Assembly: GCF_004684095.1 (NCBI RefSeq)
Contig: NZ_SRII01000003.1
Span: forward strand, 1-64,000
Direction of reading: 5' to 3'
Length of the DNA stretch: 64,000 bases
Source: Hymenobacter sp. UV11
GTDB taxonomy: Bacteria; Bacteroidota; Bacteroidia; Cytophagales; Hymenobacteraceae
Each line of letters starts with the position of its first letter. Positions within the stretch are counted from its first letter, which is position 1. The notes below the pieces were generated by a model that saw only the letters and a list, made by a program, of their open reading frames with translations, was not told where the DNA came from and made no database searches. A program made the position numbers and the translations under genes. This document shows positions 34,186 to 43,763 of this stretch, piece after piece.

Positions 34186-34662
34186 CGCTGGCATTCGCTT
34201 CGATTGTACCACGGCCATTTGCCACTGTCCGTCGCGCAGCACCCAGGCAATCATCATTTGGATGGTATTGCTAAATGCTTTTCCGTCTTCTATACCGCTG
34301 AACGTAGTGGTAGCCACGGTAATAGCTGTGTTGCTATAGCGATTTACCTTCACAGGGCTCACTATTTTTACCGTGGTAGTGGGCCATTTGGCCAGGTAGG
34401 CCAGCTCCTCGGCGCGGCTGGCGTGGCCGTTGTCAGGGCTGTAGTGCACGTATTCGGAGGCCATGTATTTGCCCAGCGCCGTCATATCGTGCTTTTCGAT
34501 GGCCGTGCCCACCTGCTCTATCAGGCTGGTGAACAGTTGCTCGTCCGGGGTGAGGGCGCGGCTGACCGCCGGGGTGGGGGTAGGGCGCTCGGTAGCCGCC
34601 AGCGGCTCGATGGGTAAGGTAAATAGTGCCGCAACGCCGAATAAGGCCAGGTAAGTTTTCAT
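34183..34662 (-). CDS. Exported DUF4440/SnoaL-like protein
   Basis: 159 residues. A signal peptide ends IEPLAA. The NTF2-like domain shows the DUF4440 order: LFTSLIEQVGTAIEKHDM, MASEYVHYSPDNGHASRAEEL, a central beta strand with VNRYSNTAITVATT, and a final AWVLRDGQWQMAVVQS. The fold serves enzymes and binding proteins alike; no catalytic set is visible. It converges on the DUF1684 gene with a short repeat tract between the two. Confidence 0.85.
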   Translation of the reverse strand: MKTYLALFGVAALFTLPIEPLAATERPTPTPAVSRALTPDEQLFTSLIEQVGTAIEKHDMTALGKYMASEYVHYSPDNGHASRAEELAYLAKWPTTTVKIVSPVKVNRYSNTAITVATTTFSGIEDGKAFSNTIQMMIAWVLRDGQWQMAVVQSKRMPA

Positions 34663-34746
34663 ATAAAGAGGAACAAGAAAGAAGATGGGTAGCAGCCGGG
34701 CAGCCGTGGTGCCGCGGCCGCTCGGTTTCCGACGGAGCCCGCCGGC

Positions 34747-35898
34747 CTATACCGGCACGATGCCGAAATACACCTTGTAGTTGGCGTGCTGGCCCAGCAG
34801 GTTGTTGGTCGCAAACTTGAACCCCACGTTTTTGGTAGTTGAATTGGCTGTTTTTTTGGCCAGTATAATCATGTCCTTACCCGTTAGGGTAATGGTTTGG
34901 GTGCCGATAATATCATCGCCAAAGCCAAACAAGTCGTTGATAGCCTTGCCGATGTTGGGGATGAATTTCTGAATGAGCGGCCCCAGCACGGCGGCAATCC
35001 CTACCCCCACCACGGGGATGAAGCCCAGGGCCAGCGTGCCAGCCTCGTGCACTTTTTGGATGGCGGCCGTGATTTGCTTCTGGTACTTAGCAGGGTCACC
35101 CTCATCGGCCTCCATCAACAACACGCTGATAGAGATGCCATTGGGCTTGCCCCGGTACACTTCCAGCAAGTCGGGCCGGCTGGTGTTCGAGTCGACGCTG
35201 CTGTACGTCTGGCTGCGGTAGCTGCCGGTGGCGAAGGGTGTCATCACGCCAAACACGGCGTAGGGCTCATCGGCCCCCGACGACTCGCCGGTTTCCTTGA
35301 AGCACACCAGGCCGGTGTAGGCCACCGACACGTCGTTCAAATCCAGGGCCCCGGTGTCGGGCCACCAATAGATGCCGCCGTGCTGAAACGCGCTGACGCG
35401 CCCGCCGTCCGGGAAGTCTACCTCGTCGCTGGTGGGGTAGCCCAGGTACGAGCGCTCCCAGTCCAGCGCCGCCCAGCGCTTGTGAATGTCGCCCCCCACG
35501 CCGTGGGCCCCCGTCTGGGGCGACCACATAATGGTATTGGCCCCGTGGTTGAAGTGGTTGTAGCGGCCCGTGCCATCGGAACAGGGCGACTCGTCGGTGT
35601 CGGGCCGGCCCCAGGCCGTGCCGCCCAGCTCGCGCCATTTTTTATAGATTTCGCCGTGAAGTTCCAACGCTTTTTTCAGGCTACTGTTGTAGCACAGGCA
35701 GCCATTCTGAAAATACCAGGTGCTGCCATCCTTCTTTTCCAGCGGCCCAAAGAAGCGGGCGCCGCCTAGCTCGTCAAAGCGTTTTTGCAGCACGGTAGCC
35801 AGCAGATTTAGTTGTGTAACCAAGCCACCGGCCTGGGCTGCGCCGATGGTAGAAGAGCCGGTTTTAGGAAACGCGACCGGGACAATGAGTTTGGCCAT
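34747..35898 (-). CDS. LGFP-repeat protein with hydrophobic C-terminal region
   Basis: 383 residues. Residues about 35-190 contain four LGFP-like repeats: LGGARFFGPLEKKDGSTWYF, LGGTAWGRPDTDES, a third around HGVGGDIHKRWAAL, and LGYPTSDEVDFPDGG with FQHGGIYWW. The repeats are known mainly from cell-wall-bound actinobacterial proteins. A hydrophobic Gly-rich stretch (LALGFIPVVGVGIAAVLGPLIQKF) lies near 285-310, ahead of a beta-rich C-terminus. No signal peptide is visible. The function is unknown; a membrane-active or surface-binding role is conceivable. Confidence 0.78.
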   Translation of the reverse strand: MAKLIVPVAFPKTGSSTIGAAQAGGLVTQLNLLATVLQKRFDELGGARFFGPLEKKDGSTWYFQNGCLCYNSSLKKALELHGEIYKKWRELGGTAWGRPDTDESPCSDGTGRYNHFNHGANTIMWSPQTGAHGVGGDIHKRWAALDWERSYLGYPTSDEVDFPDGGRVSAFQHGGIYWWPDTGALDLNDVSVAYTGLVCFKETGESSGADEPYAVFGVMTPFATGSYRSQTYSSVDSNTSRPDLLEVYRGKPNGISISVLLMEADEGDPAKYQKQITAAIQKVHEAGTLALGFIPVVGVGIAAVLGPLIQKFIPNIGKAINDLFGFGDDIIGTQTITLTGKDMIILAKKTANSTTKNVGFKFATNNLLGQHANYKVYFGIVPV

Positions 35899-36003
35899 AG
35901 CTGTAGGAGGGGGGTAGGGTGTAGAAAAAATCTATTCCCAAAAGTACCCGCCCGCTCAACCCTGCACCTAGTACAAATGCGACATTATCAAAGAGATAAC
36001 GAC

Positions 36004-36846
36004 TCAGAAAGAAATGCTTAAATCCTCCATTGTGCGGAAAAGCATCGATTTCTCGATTTCCTCGGCCTTCAGCAGGCTAGGTGCGAAGCCCGCAAAGAAT
36101 TTGAAATCCCGGATAAAGTGCATCTGGTCGAAGTAGCCGCAGCGGTGGGCAATTTCGGTCCAGGAAAGCTGCGGCGCGGTCTCCTTGTATTTATAGGCGT
36201 GCGAAAACCGAATCATGCGGCTATATACCTTGGGCGACAGGCCCAGCCGTTCGTACGACTTGCGCTCGAACTGCCGCACGCTCAAGCAGGCCCGCGCCGC
36301 CACCCGCTCAATGGGCAGGTTGCCGCTGGCGTGCACCTGGTGCAGCATGGCCAGGTCGAAGGGCAGCAGGGCTTTGAGCTTAGACAGCTTGCCCAGCAGG
36401 TAGCGCTGGGTGATGTCGTTGCGCTGCTGATGGGTGCGCGCTTCCTGCAAGCAGTCCACTAGCTCGTCGATTTCCTGCCCCATCACCAAGCGGGCATCGT
36501 AATCGCAGTCCACCAGCTCGGCCATGGGGATGCCCAGCAGCCGGTACATGCCGGCGGGCTTCAGGCACACGACTACCGCCTGGTGCTGCTGGCCCAGGTC
36601 CAAGGTGATGGGCAGCTGCTGCGGCCCGATAATGATGGAGCGCGCCCGCTGCACAAACTCCTGGCCCGGTCCTTTGCTCAGCTTCACTTGGTCGTGGAGG
36701 AAAAAGCATAAAAACCGGTTGGGCGAGGGCACGAACGGGTAGATAGGTGACAGCCCGGTGCCGGCCCGAAAGTCAATATCGAACACAAAAACGCTGTTTA
36801 CGAACTCCAGCAGCGCCGGGTGCGGTGCAAAATGAATAGTTGGCAT
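36004..36846 (-). CDS. AraC-family transcriptional regulator
   Basis: 280 residues. The N-terminal 150 residues match the sensor domain common to Bacteroidota AraC regulators (IHFAPHPALLEFVNSVFV, then FLCFFLHD). The C-terminal AraC domain has two helix-turn-helix units: LPIERVAARACLSVRQFERK, then the stretch through LSWTEIAHRCGYFDQMHFIRDFK. It probably binds DNA as an effector-responsive activator. No obvious target lies next to it; pheT beyond is housekeeping and divergent. Confidence 0.9.
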   Translation of the reverse strand: MPTIHFAPHPALLEFVNSVFVFDIDFRAGTGLSPIYPFVPSPNRFLCFFLHDQVKLSKGPGQEFVQRARSIIIGPQQLPITLDLGQQHQAVVVCLKPAGMYRLLGIPMAELVDCDYDARLVMGQEIDELVDCLQEARTHQQRNDITQRYLLGKLSKLKALLPFDLAMLHQVHASGNLPIERVAARACLSVRQFERKSYERLGLSPKVYSRMIRFSHAYKYKETAPQLSWTEIAHRCGYFDQMHFIRDFKFFAGFAPSLLKAEEIEKSMLFRTMEDLSISF

Positions 36847-37031
36847 AAGGCGGGCAGCGGCTAAGGAGCGGAAGAGTCACCAGTACTTTATTACGCTAAA
36901 TGTATCTGATAATCAAGGATTACGCAATACCTAAGGTAAACTCTTAACAGGAGTACGGCGGGCGCCGCCCCAACCTTGGAGGCCAAGACAGCCTGTCGGG
37001 CCGGGTGGCTTGGGCGACGGGAAGCGTGCAT

Positions 37032-37061
37032 TTTGGGGCACCCGGCCAGCCCGTACCTTTG
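37032..37061 (+). promoter_or_regulatory. Bacteroidota-type promoter for pheT
   Basis: TTTG (37032-37035), an 18-base spacer, then TACCTTTG (37054-37061). Both elements and the spacing match the Bacteroidota consensus. The ATG lies 42 bases downstream of the -7 box. Confidence 0.65.
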
Positions 37062-37102
37062 CCAAACGCGCCCGGCCCTTGCACTACCGGCGCTTTTTGC
37101 CC

Positions 37103-39520
37103 ATGACTATCTCCTTCGACTGGCTTAAAACGCTCTTCCCTACCCCCCTGCCCGCCGATGAAGTCGGGGCGCTGCTCACCGGCTCCGGCCTCGAAGTCGA
37201 AAGCCTGACCGACCTGGAGAGCATTCCCGGCGGCCTGCGCGGCGTGGTGCTGGGCACCGTGCTCACCTGCGAGCGCCACCCCGACGCCGACAAGCTGAGC
37301 CTCACCACCGTGGCCGTGGGCGACGAAACCCCGCGCCAAATCGTGTGCGGCGCCCCCAACGTGGCCGCCGGCCAGCGCGTGGTGGTGGCCCTGGAAGGCG
37401 CCACGCTGCACCCCACCACCGGCGAGCCGTTCAAAATCAAAAAGTCGAAAATTCGCGGCGCGGCCTCCGAGGGCATGATTTGCGCCGAGGACGAAATCGG
37501 CCTGGGTCAGTCGCACGCCGGTATTATGGTCTTGGAAACCGACCTGCCCGACGGCACGCCCGCCGCCGACTACTTCGGCCTGGCCGCCGATACGGTGTTC
37601 GAAATCGGCCTCACGCCCAACCGCGCCGATGCCGCCTCGCACTACGGCGTGGCCCGCGAGCTGCGCGCCCTGCTGGGCCAGCTCGCCCACCTGCCCGACG
37701 TCAGCGCCTTCGCTACCCCCTCCGAAGGGACCAACATCCAGGTGACGCTGGAAGACGACCAGGCGTGTCCGCGCTACGCCGGCTTGCTCTTGGATGAGGT
37801 GAAAGTTGGCCCCTCGCCCGAGTGGCTCCAGCGTCGGCTGCGCAGCATCGGGCTCTCGCCGATTAATAACGTGGTGGATGTCACCAACTTCGTGCTGCAC
37901 GAGTTGGGCCAGCCGCTGCACGCCTTTGATGCCGGGGCCATCACGGGCGGCCACATTCGGGTGAAGCGCGCCGAAGCTGGCGAGGTATTCATCACCCTCG
38001 ACAACGTGGCCCGCACCCTGAGCGCCGACGACCTTGTGATTGCCGACGCTAACGGCGCGCCGATGGCGCTGGCCGGCGTGTTTGGCGGCAAAATATCGGG
38101 GGTAGGGACGGGCACCACCCGCGTATTCCTCGAAAGCGCCTACTTCGCGCCCGCCGTGGTGCGCCGCACCAGCCAGGCCCACGGCCTCAAAACCGACGCC
38201 TCGTTCCGCTACGAGCGCGGCACCGACCCTTACATGGTGCCGGTAGCGCTGAAGCGCGCCGCCTTGCTGCTGCAGGAAGTAGCCGGCGCCCGCATCGCCG
38301 CGCCGGTCGTGGACGAGTTTCCGCACCTCGTCCCCACCAACCAGGTGCGCCTGCGCCTGGCCCGCGTCACGCAGCTCATCGGTCAAAAGATAGGGGAGGA
38401 GCGCATTCGCGAAATCCTGACCGGCCTCGACATTAAAATTGAAGCCGAAACCGCTGGCGAGTGGCTCTTAGCTGTGCCACCCTACAAAGTGGACGTGACC
38501 CGCGAGGCCGACGTAATCGAGGAAATTCTGCGCATCTACGGCTTCAATAATGTAGCCCTGAAGCCGCACAACTCGGCCTCGTTCCTGTCGCCCTTCCCCA
38601 ACCCCGACCCCGAGGTAGTGCGCCAGAAAGTGGCCAGCCTGCTCAGCGGTCAGGGCTTTTCGGAGATTATCACCAACTCGCTTACCAACTCGCAGTACTT
38701 CGAGAAAGCCGACGCGCCCGACGAGAAGCTGGTTCGGATTCTCAACTACAATAGCCAGGACCTGAACGTGATGCGCCCCGCGCTGCTGCACTCGGGCCTG
38801 GAGGTGGTGCGCCACAACCTCAACCGCCGGCAGCGCGACCTCAAGCTCTACGAGTTTGGCCGCACCTACCAGCGCACCGCCACCGGCAAGTACCAGGAAA
38901 AGACCGTGCTCGGCCTCTGGCTCACGGGCAGCGCCACCGCCGAAACCTGGCAGCACCCCACCCAAAAAGCTACCTACCACGACGCGGCCGGCGCCGTGCA
39001 GCAGGTGCTGGCCGCGCTAGGCCACCCGCAGGCCGCGCCGCAGCCCACCCAGCACCCGTACTTGGCGGGGGGGGTAGGGCTGCTGGTGCAAAACCAGCCC
39101 GTCGGCAACGTCGGGGCCGTGTCGCCGCAGGTGCTTAAGCGCCTCTATGTGAGCCAGCCCGTGTGGTATGCCGAGTTGGACTGGGACTGGCTGCTCAAGA
39201 AATACAAGGCTACCCTCACCGCCCGCGAGCTGCCCAAGTTTCCGGAGGTGCGCCGCGACCTGTCGCTGGTAGTTGATAAGGGCGTGACTTTCGAGCAGCT
39301 GCGCACCATCGCGCAGCGCACCGAGAAGAAGCTGCTGCAGGGCCTCAACGTGTTCGACGTGTACGAAGGCGACCGCCTCGACGCGGGCAAGAAGTCGTAT
39401 TCGGTCAGCTTCACGCTGCAAGACCCCGCGCAAACGCTCACCGAGCAGGCTATCGACCAGGTCATGCAGCGTCTCATCCAGCAGTTTGAGAAGCAGGCCG
39501 GCGCGCTGATTCGGAAGTAA
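37103..39520 (+). CDS. pheT: Phenylalanyl-tRNA synthetase beta subunit
   Basis: 805 residues from the ATG at 37103, which gives the standard start MTISFDWLKTLFP; the frame is open 31 codons upstream over the promoter. Domains in order are the tRNA-binding OB fold (VLTCERHPDADKLSLTTV), B3/B4 with LTPNRADAASHYGVARELRAL, B5 with YKVDVTREADVIEEILRIYG, the synthetase-like core, and the C-terminal anticodon-binding FDX-ACB domain (FPEVRRDLSLVVDK). It pairs with PheS to charge tRNA-Phe. pheS is not in the window. Length and motifs are complete. Confidence 0.97.
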   Translation: MTISFDWLKTLFPTPLPADEVGALLTGSGLEVESLTDLESIPGGLRGVVLGTVLTCERHPDADKLSLTTVAVGDETPRQIVCGAPNVAAGQRVVVALEGATLHPTTGEPFKIKKSKIRGAASEGMICAEDEIGLGQSHAGIMVLETDLPDGTPAADYFGLAADTVFEIGLTPNRADAASHYGVARELRALLGQLAHLPDVSAFATPSEGTNIQVTLEDDQACPRYAGLLLDEVKVGPSPEWLQRRLRSIGLSPINNVVDVTNFVLHELGQPLHAFDAGAITGGHIRVKRAEAGEVFITLDNVARTLSADDLVIADANGAPMALAGVFGGKISGVGTGTTRVFLESAYFAPAVVRRTSQAHGLKTDASFRYERGTDPYMVPVALKRAALLLQEVAGARIAAPVVDEFPHLVPTNQVRLRLARVTQLIGQKIGEERIREILTGLDIKIEAETAGEWLLAVPPYKVDVTREADVIEEILRIYGFNNVALKPHNSASFLSPFPNPDPEVVRQKVASLLSGQGFSEIITNSLTNSQYFEKADAPDEKLVRILNYNSQDLNVMRPALLHSGLEVVRHNLNRRQRDLKLYEFGRTYQRTATGKYQEKTVLGLWLTGSATAETWQHPTQKATYHDAAGAVQQVLAALGHPQAAPQPTQHPYLAGGVGLLVQNQPVGNVGAVSPQVLKRLYVSQPVWYAELDWDWLLKKYKATLTARELPKFPEVRRDLSLVVDKGVTFEQLRTIAQRTEKKLLQGLNVFDVYEGDRLDAGKKSYSVSFTLQDPAQTLTEQAIDQVMQRLIQQFEKQAGALIRK

Positions 39521-39540
39521 TAATTACGCAGCTTTTAAGC

Positions 39541-39572
39541 CGAGCGCGTCGCAGCCTTTTGCGGCGCGCTCG
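39541..39572 (+). terminator. Hairpin after pheT, probable terminator
   Basis: CGAGCGCGTCGC (39541-39552) pairs with GCGGCGCGCTCG (39561-39572) with one mismatch. The T tract after it is weak. The rest of the gap to 39830 is AT-rich, carries one GGGGTAGGGG word near 39606 and shows no gene. Confidence 0.6.
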
Positions 39573-39830
39573 TTACTTTCCAAGCCGTTTGCTCTCTCAA
39601 GAAGGGGGGTAGGGGACGTGCCACGACACATTCCGGTAATTGCCATTAGCTGTTCAACTAATTAATAATTACTGTTCAAATGTGAGGCAGCACATGCAGA
39701 TAGCAGAATAGTAAAAAATGAGGGAAAGATGTAATGTTTTGCGCTTTTTGGCGAGTAACATTGCGGACTGGTAGTAGCGGTGGTAAACCTCCGCCTATTA
39801 CAATTGGCTTTTCTCCCCCTTTTTTCTGTT

Positions 39831-42800
39831 ATGAAAATACGTTTTGCCTACCCCTGGTTGTGCGGCCTAGGACTGACATTTTCCACCTTGTCGGCCCTAG
39901 CCCAACAGCCCGCGGCCAAGCCTCTTAAGCCCAACGGCGCCAAACCCACTACTCCCAAGCCAGCGACCGTTAAGGCGGCCCCCGCCGCTACCGCCGGCGG
40001 CGCCCGGCTGGTAGAAAAAGTAACGCAAAAACCTGGCGAACTGGTAATTCCGTACTCGAAGTACGTGCTGCCCAATGGCTTAACACTGCTGGTAAGTGAG
40101 GACCATTCTGACCCGCTAGTGCACGTGGACGTAACTTACCACGTAGGCTCGGCCCGTGAGCAGATTGGCAAGTCGGGCTTCGCACACTTTTTCGAGCACA
40201 TGATGTTTCAGGGCTCCGACCATGTGGGCGACCAGCAGCACTTCAAGCTCGTGACGGCCGCCGGCGGCGACCTCAATGGCAGCACAAACCAAGACCGCAC
40301 CAATTACTACGAAACCGTGCCGAGCAATCAGCTCGAAACTGCGCTGTGGCTGGAAGCCGACCGCATGGGCTTCCTGCTTGATGCCGTGAGCCAGAAGAAG
40401 TTTGAGATTCAGCGCGCCACCGTGAAAAACGAGCGCGGCCAGAACTACGACAACCGCCCCTACGGCCTGGCCAGTGAGTATATCAGCAAGTCGCTCTACC
40501 CATACGGCCACCCCTACTCGTGGCTCACTATTGGGTACTTGTCTGACCTGGATAAGTCGGACGTGAACGACCTCAAGAACTTCTTTCTGCGCTGGTACGG
40601 GCCTAACAACGCCACCCTGACGGTGGGCGGCGACGTGAGCACCGCCCAAGTAGTGAAGGAAGTGGAGAAATACTTCGGCCCCATTAAGCGCGGGCCGTCC
40701 GTGCCAGTGCAGAAGCTGCCCGAGCCGGTGCTCACGGCCGACCGCTACGTGAGCTACGAGGACAATGTGCGCTTCCCGATGCTGCAAATGGTGTTTCCGA
40801 CGGTGCCCGGGGGCCATCCTGACGAGATTGCGCTTGACGCGCTGGCCGATATCATCGGCGGCGGCAAAACCTCTCTGCTGTATAAAAACCTGGTAAAAAA
40901 TCAGAAGGCCGTTCAGGCCAACGCCTCTCACCCGACCTCGGAGCTAGCCGGCCAGTTTACCCTGGTGGCCCTCGACGTGCCGACCACCCGCCTCGATAGC
41001 ACAGAGGTTATTTTCCGCAAAACGCTGGCTGAGTTTGCCCGCACCGGCGCTACCGCCGAGCAGGTGGCCCGCTTCAAGGCCGGCCGGGAGGCGCGGCTCG
41101 TCAACGGCCTAGCCAGCGTCAGCGGTAAGATGAGCCAGCTGGCTTCCAACCAGACCCTTTACAGCAACCCTAACCGTTTGCCTCTGGAGTTGAAAGAGTT
41201 GCGGGCCCTCACTACGGCCGATGTGCGGCGAGTGTACGACAAGTATCTCAAGAATAAGCACGCCGTTATTTTGAGCGTGGTGCCCAAGGGCCAAGCCAAC
41301 GCCGTAGCTGCCAAAGACAACTACACTGCCTCTCCGGCCGGCTACGTGGCCCCCAACTATGGCTACGAGGGCCTGAAATACGTGAAGGCCACCGATACTT
41401 TCGACCGCTCGAAGCAGCCGGCGGCCGGGGCCAACCCCCTGGTGAAGGTGCCTGCCATCTACGAAGATAAGTTTGCCAACGGGTTGAAAATCATCGGCAC
41501 TCGCAACACCGAGCTGCCTACCACCACTATGCTGCTCACTATTGAGGGCGGCCACCGGCTGGAAAGCCTGAGCAAGGCTGGTTTAGCTAGCCTGACTGCC
41601 CAGATGCTTAACGAGGGTTCTGAACGGTACACCACCGAGCAGATGACCGCCCAGCTAGAGCGCCTGGGCAGCACCGTAAGTGTGTCGACTGGCAGTGATA
41701 ACACGGCGGTATACGTGCAGACGCTGACCAAGAACTTGCCCGCTACCTTGGCCCTGTTCGACCAGCGCCTGCTACACCCGCGCTTTGACCAGGGCGATTT
41801 TGACCGCCTCAAGCAGCGCACTCTGCAAAACATTGCCAACCAAGTAACACAGCCCGTTACCATCGCCAATAACGAGTACGCCCGCTTGCTCTACAGCCAG
41901 CAGGACATTATGAGCGTGCCCGCCATTGGCACCACCGCCAGCGTGACCAGTATCACACTCGACGACGTGAAGCAATTCTACCGGCAGTTCTATTCGCCCA
42001 GCGTGAGCTTCCTCACCGTGGTGAGTGACCAGGAACAGGCCGCCGTAGAGCCGGGCCTAGGCTTCCTCAAAAGCTGGCAGTCCAAGCCCGTGACGCTGCC
42101 AGTGGCCGGTACTGCTACGCAGCCCGACAAAACCAAGATTTACTTCATCGACAAGCCGGGGGCGGCGCAGTCGGAAATCCGGGTGGGCTACCTCACTCCC
42201 TTGTCCTACGATGCTACCGGCGACTACTACCGCGCCTATTTGGCGAACTACGTGCTTGGTGACGCCTTCAACTCGCGCATTAACTTGAACCTACGAGAGA
42301 ATAAAGGCTATACTTACGGCGCCAGCTCCTACTTCCGGGGTAGCCGCTACGCCGGGCCCTACACCGCCCAGGCCGGCGTGCGCGCCGATGCTACGGCTGC
42401 CTCGGTGAAGGAGTTTATGAGCGAAATCCAGAATTACCGCAACGGTATTTCCGATGAGGAGCTGGCCTTCCTGCAAAGCTCAGTGGGCCAGAGCGATGCC
42501 CTGCGCTACGAAACCGGCCAGCAGAAGGCCGGCTTCCTCTCGCGCTTGGTAGAGTACGACCTCAAGCCCGACTACGTAACCCAGCAGGCCACTATTCTGA
42601 AGGCGCTGAAGAAGGAGGATGTGCAGGCCTCGGCCCAGAAGTACCTGCCCGCCGACAAAATGTACATCGTGGTAGTGGGCGACCGCGCCAAGACTTTCCC
42701 CGGCCTCTCGCAGCTCGGCTACGATGTGCAGGAGCTGGATGTGAATGGCGCGCCCGTGACAGCGGCCGTCGCCCCGGCCCCGGCCGCCCCGGCTGCTACC

Positions 42801-42890
42801 CCCGGCATGCCGGCCATGCCCGACGGCAAAACCAAAACCGTGACGCCCGACGGCGCCAAGATGAAAACCAAGAAGAAGGGCGGCGAATAG
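39831..42890 (+). CDS. M16-family zinc metallopeptidase, two-domain, exported
   Basis: 1019 residues from the ATG at 39831, which opens a signal peptide ending STLSALAQ. The first M16 domain has the inverted zinc motif HFFEHMMFQGS at about 119-129, and a distal Glu is expected near the ETALWLEADRMG block. A second M16 domain begins near 540 and lacks HxxEH, as in other single-chain pitrilysin-like proteases with an inactive half. The last 45 residues are Ala/Pro-rich and end in a Lys-rich tail, KMKTKKKGGE. It is probably a periplasmic peptide-degrading enzyme. Confidence 0.93.
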   Translation: MKIRFAYPWLCGLGLTFSTLSALAQQPAAKPLKPNGAKPTTPKPATVKAAPAATAGGARLVEKVTQKPGELVIPYSKYVLPNGLTLLVSEDHSDPLVHVDVTYHVGSAREQIGKSGFAHFFEHMMFQGSDHVGDQQHFKLVTAAGGDLNGSTNQDRTNYYETVPSNQLETALWLEADRMGFLLDAVSQKKFEIQRATVKNERGQNYDNRPYGLASEYISKSLYPYGHPYSWLTIGYLSDLDKSDVNDLKNFFLRWYGPNNATLTVGGDVSTAQVVKEVEKYFGPIKRGPSVPVQKLPEPVLTADRYVSYEDNVRFPMLQMVFPTVPGGHPDEIALDALADIIGGGKTSLLYKNLVKNQKAVQANASHPTSELAGQFTLVALDVPTTRLDSTEVIFRKTLAEFARTGATAEQVARFKAGREARLVNGLASVSGKMSQLASNQTLYSNPNRLPLELKELRALTTADVRRVYDKYLKNKHAVILSVVPKGQANAVAAKDNYTASPAGYVAPNYGYEGLKYVKATDTFDRSKQPAAGANPLVKVPAIYEDKFANGLKIIGTRNTELPTTTMLLTIEGGHRLESLSKAGLASLTAQMLNEGSERYTTEQMTAQLERLGSTVSVSTGSDNTAVYVQTLTKNLPATLALFDQRLLHPRFDQGDFDRLKQRTLQNIANQVTQPVTIANNEYARLLYSQQDIMSVPAIGTTASVTSITLDDVKQFYRQFYSPSVSFLTVVSDQEQAAVEPGLGFLKSWQSKPVTLPVAGTATQPDKTKIYFIDKPGAAQSEIRVGYLTPLSYDATGDYYRAYLANYVLGDAFNSRINLNLRENKGYTYGASSYFRGSRYAGPYTAQAGVRADATAASVKEFMSEIQNYRNGISDEELAFLQSSVGQSDALRYETGQQKAGFLSRLVEYDLKPDYVTQQATILKALKKEDVQASAQKYLPADKMYIVVVGDRAKTFPGLSQLGYDVQELDVNGAPVTAAVAPAPAAPAATPGMPAMPDGKTKTVTPDGAKMKTKKKGGE

Positions 42891-42909
42891 CCGCGGCTTT
42901 TGCCCAAGG

Positions 42910-42940
42910 AAAAAGCCCGCCGCATCGGCGGGCTTTTTTT
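42910..42940 (+). terminator. Intrinsic terminator after the M16 peptidase
   Basis: AGCCCGCCG (42914-42922) pairs with CGGCGGGCT (42926-42934) around a three-base loop, flanked by A and T runs. Confidence 0.92.
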
Positions 42941-43004
42941 GGAGCCCGGGTCGAACGGGCCGCCCGCGCACGTTACCTTCGCAAGCTAAAATAATAAATT
43001 ATTC

Positions 43005-43304
43005 GTGGCTTCATCCCAGCAACTTGCACAGCTCGACCGCTTGGAGCGGCAGGCAACCACCTTAGTGGCTGCCTATCAGCAGCTGCGTGAGGAGCTGGCC
43101 GATGCCAACGTCACCATTGAACACCTCCGGGCCGACGGCCGCGAGCGAGAAAAACAACTCCGCGAGTACCAAAACCAGGAAAACATTGTTAAACTTGTCC
43201 AGACTATAGCCGGCGGGGAACCCACCCAGGCCAACGAGCTGAAACAACGCCTCAACGAATACATCCGCGAACTAGATAAGTGCCTTGCCTATTTGAGGGA
43301 GTAA
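43005..43304 (+). CDS. Short coiled-coil protein upstream of zapA
   Basis: 99 residues from a GTG start. Residues 8-60 form a continuous coiled coil (LDRLERQATTLVAAYQQLREEL, then EHLRADGREREKQLREY). A shorter helical tail with LKQRLNEYIRELDKCLAYLRE follows. It lies 37 bases before zapA and is probably co-transcribed with it. Such a protein is frequent before zapA in Bacteroidota and may act in the Z-ring, like ZapB in other phyla; that role is inference. Confidence 0.78.
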   Translation: MASSQQLAQLDRLERQATTLVAAYQQLREELADANVTIEHLRADGREREKQLREYQNQENIVKLVQTIAGGEPTQANELKQRLNEYIRELDKCLAYLRE

Positions 43305-43341
43305 TAAACCTTCTCATACGACTACCTTATTTGCTCTCTAA

Positions 43342-43635
43342 ATGAACGACTTAGCCATCAAGATTCGCATTGCCGAGCGCGACTACCCTATGCGGGTGGA
43401 AGTAGCCGACGAAGAGCGCCTGCGCCTGGCGGGCCGGCAGCTCAGCGAACGGCTGCGGGAGTTTCGGGAGCAGTATGGCATTCAGGACAAACAGGACCTA
43501 CTGGCGATGGTAGCCCTCGCCACAATGGCTGACTCGCTGAAAGTCAGCAAGGAAAAGGATGGAACCGATGCAGCCCTTACCGAGCGCTTGGCGCGCCTCG
43601 ACGAGCTGCTGACTGGCGTGGTGCTGGCCGCCTAG
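43342..43635 (+). CDS. zapA: Cell division protein ZapA
   Basis: 97 residues. The N-terminal part matches Zap[24 protein letters not shown], a residue stretch of one beta hairpin plus helix, followed by a C-terminal coiled coil with [12 protein letters not shown]. It stabilises FtsZ filament bundles at the division site. It sits between the small coiled-coil gene and rny, the usual Bacteroidota order. Confidence 0.9.
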   Translation: MNDLAIKIRIAERDYPMRVEVADEERLRLAGRQLSERLREFREQYGIQDKQDLLAMVALATMADSLKVSKEKDGTDAALTERLARLDELLTGVVLAA

Positions 43636-43763
43636 CGGCTGGGCAGCACCCACATGTTTGTTGGCCCGGCCGGGCGCACCGAAGGCAAGCGGCCTTCCGT
43701 TGCGTTGCGGTTCCGGGTTTTTGCCGTGGCTATGGTGTTGATTCACTTCAGTTCCATAACTCC
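43636..43763 (+). ncRNA. Candidate structured RNA between zapA and rny (possible 6S RNA)
   Basis: The 128-base gap has nested pairing: CAGCACC (43644-43650) with GGTGTTG (43734-43740), CCCGG (43665-43669) with CCGGG (43713-43717), and GAAGGC (43681-43686) with GCCTTC (43692-43697). In several phyla the 6S RNA gene lies directly after zapA, and a long closed rod with a central bubble would fit. No consensus sequence could be checked here. It may equally be the rny leader. Confidence 0.35.

Noticed and set aside
36944..38386. 480-codon minus-strand frame
   Set aside because: Shadow of pheT; Gly/Val/His-rich composition typical of antisense frames in GC-rich DNA.
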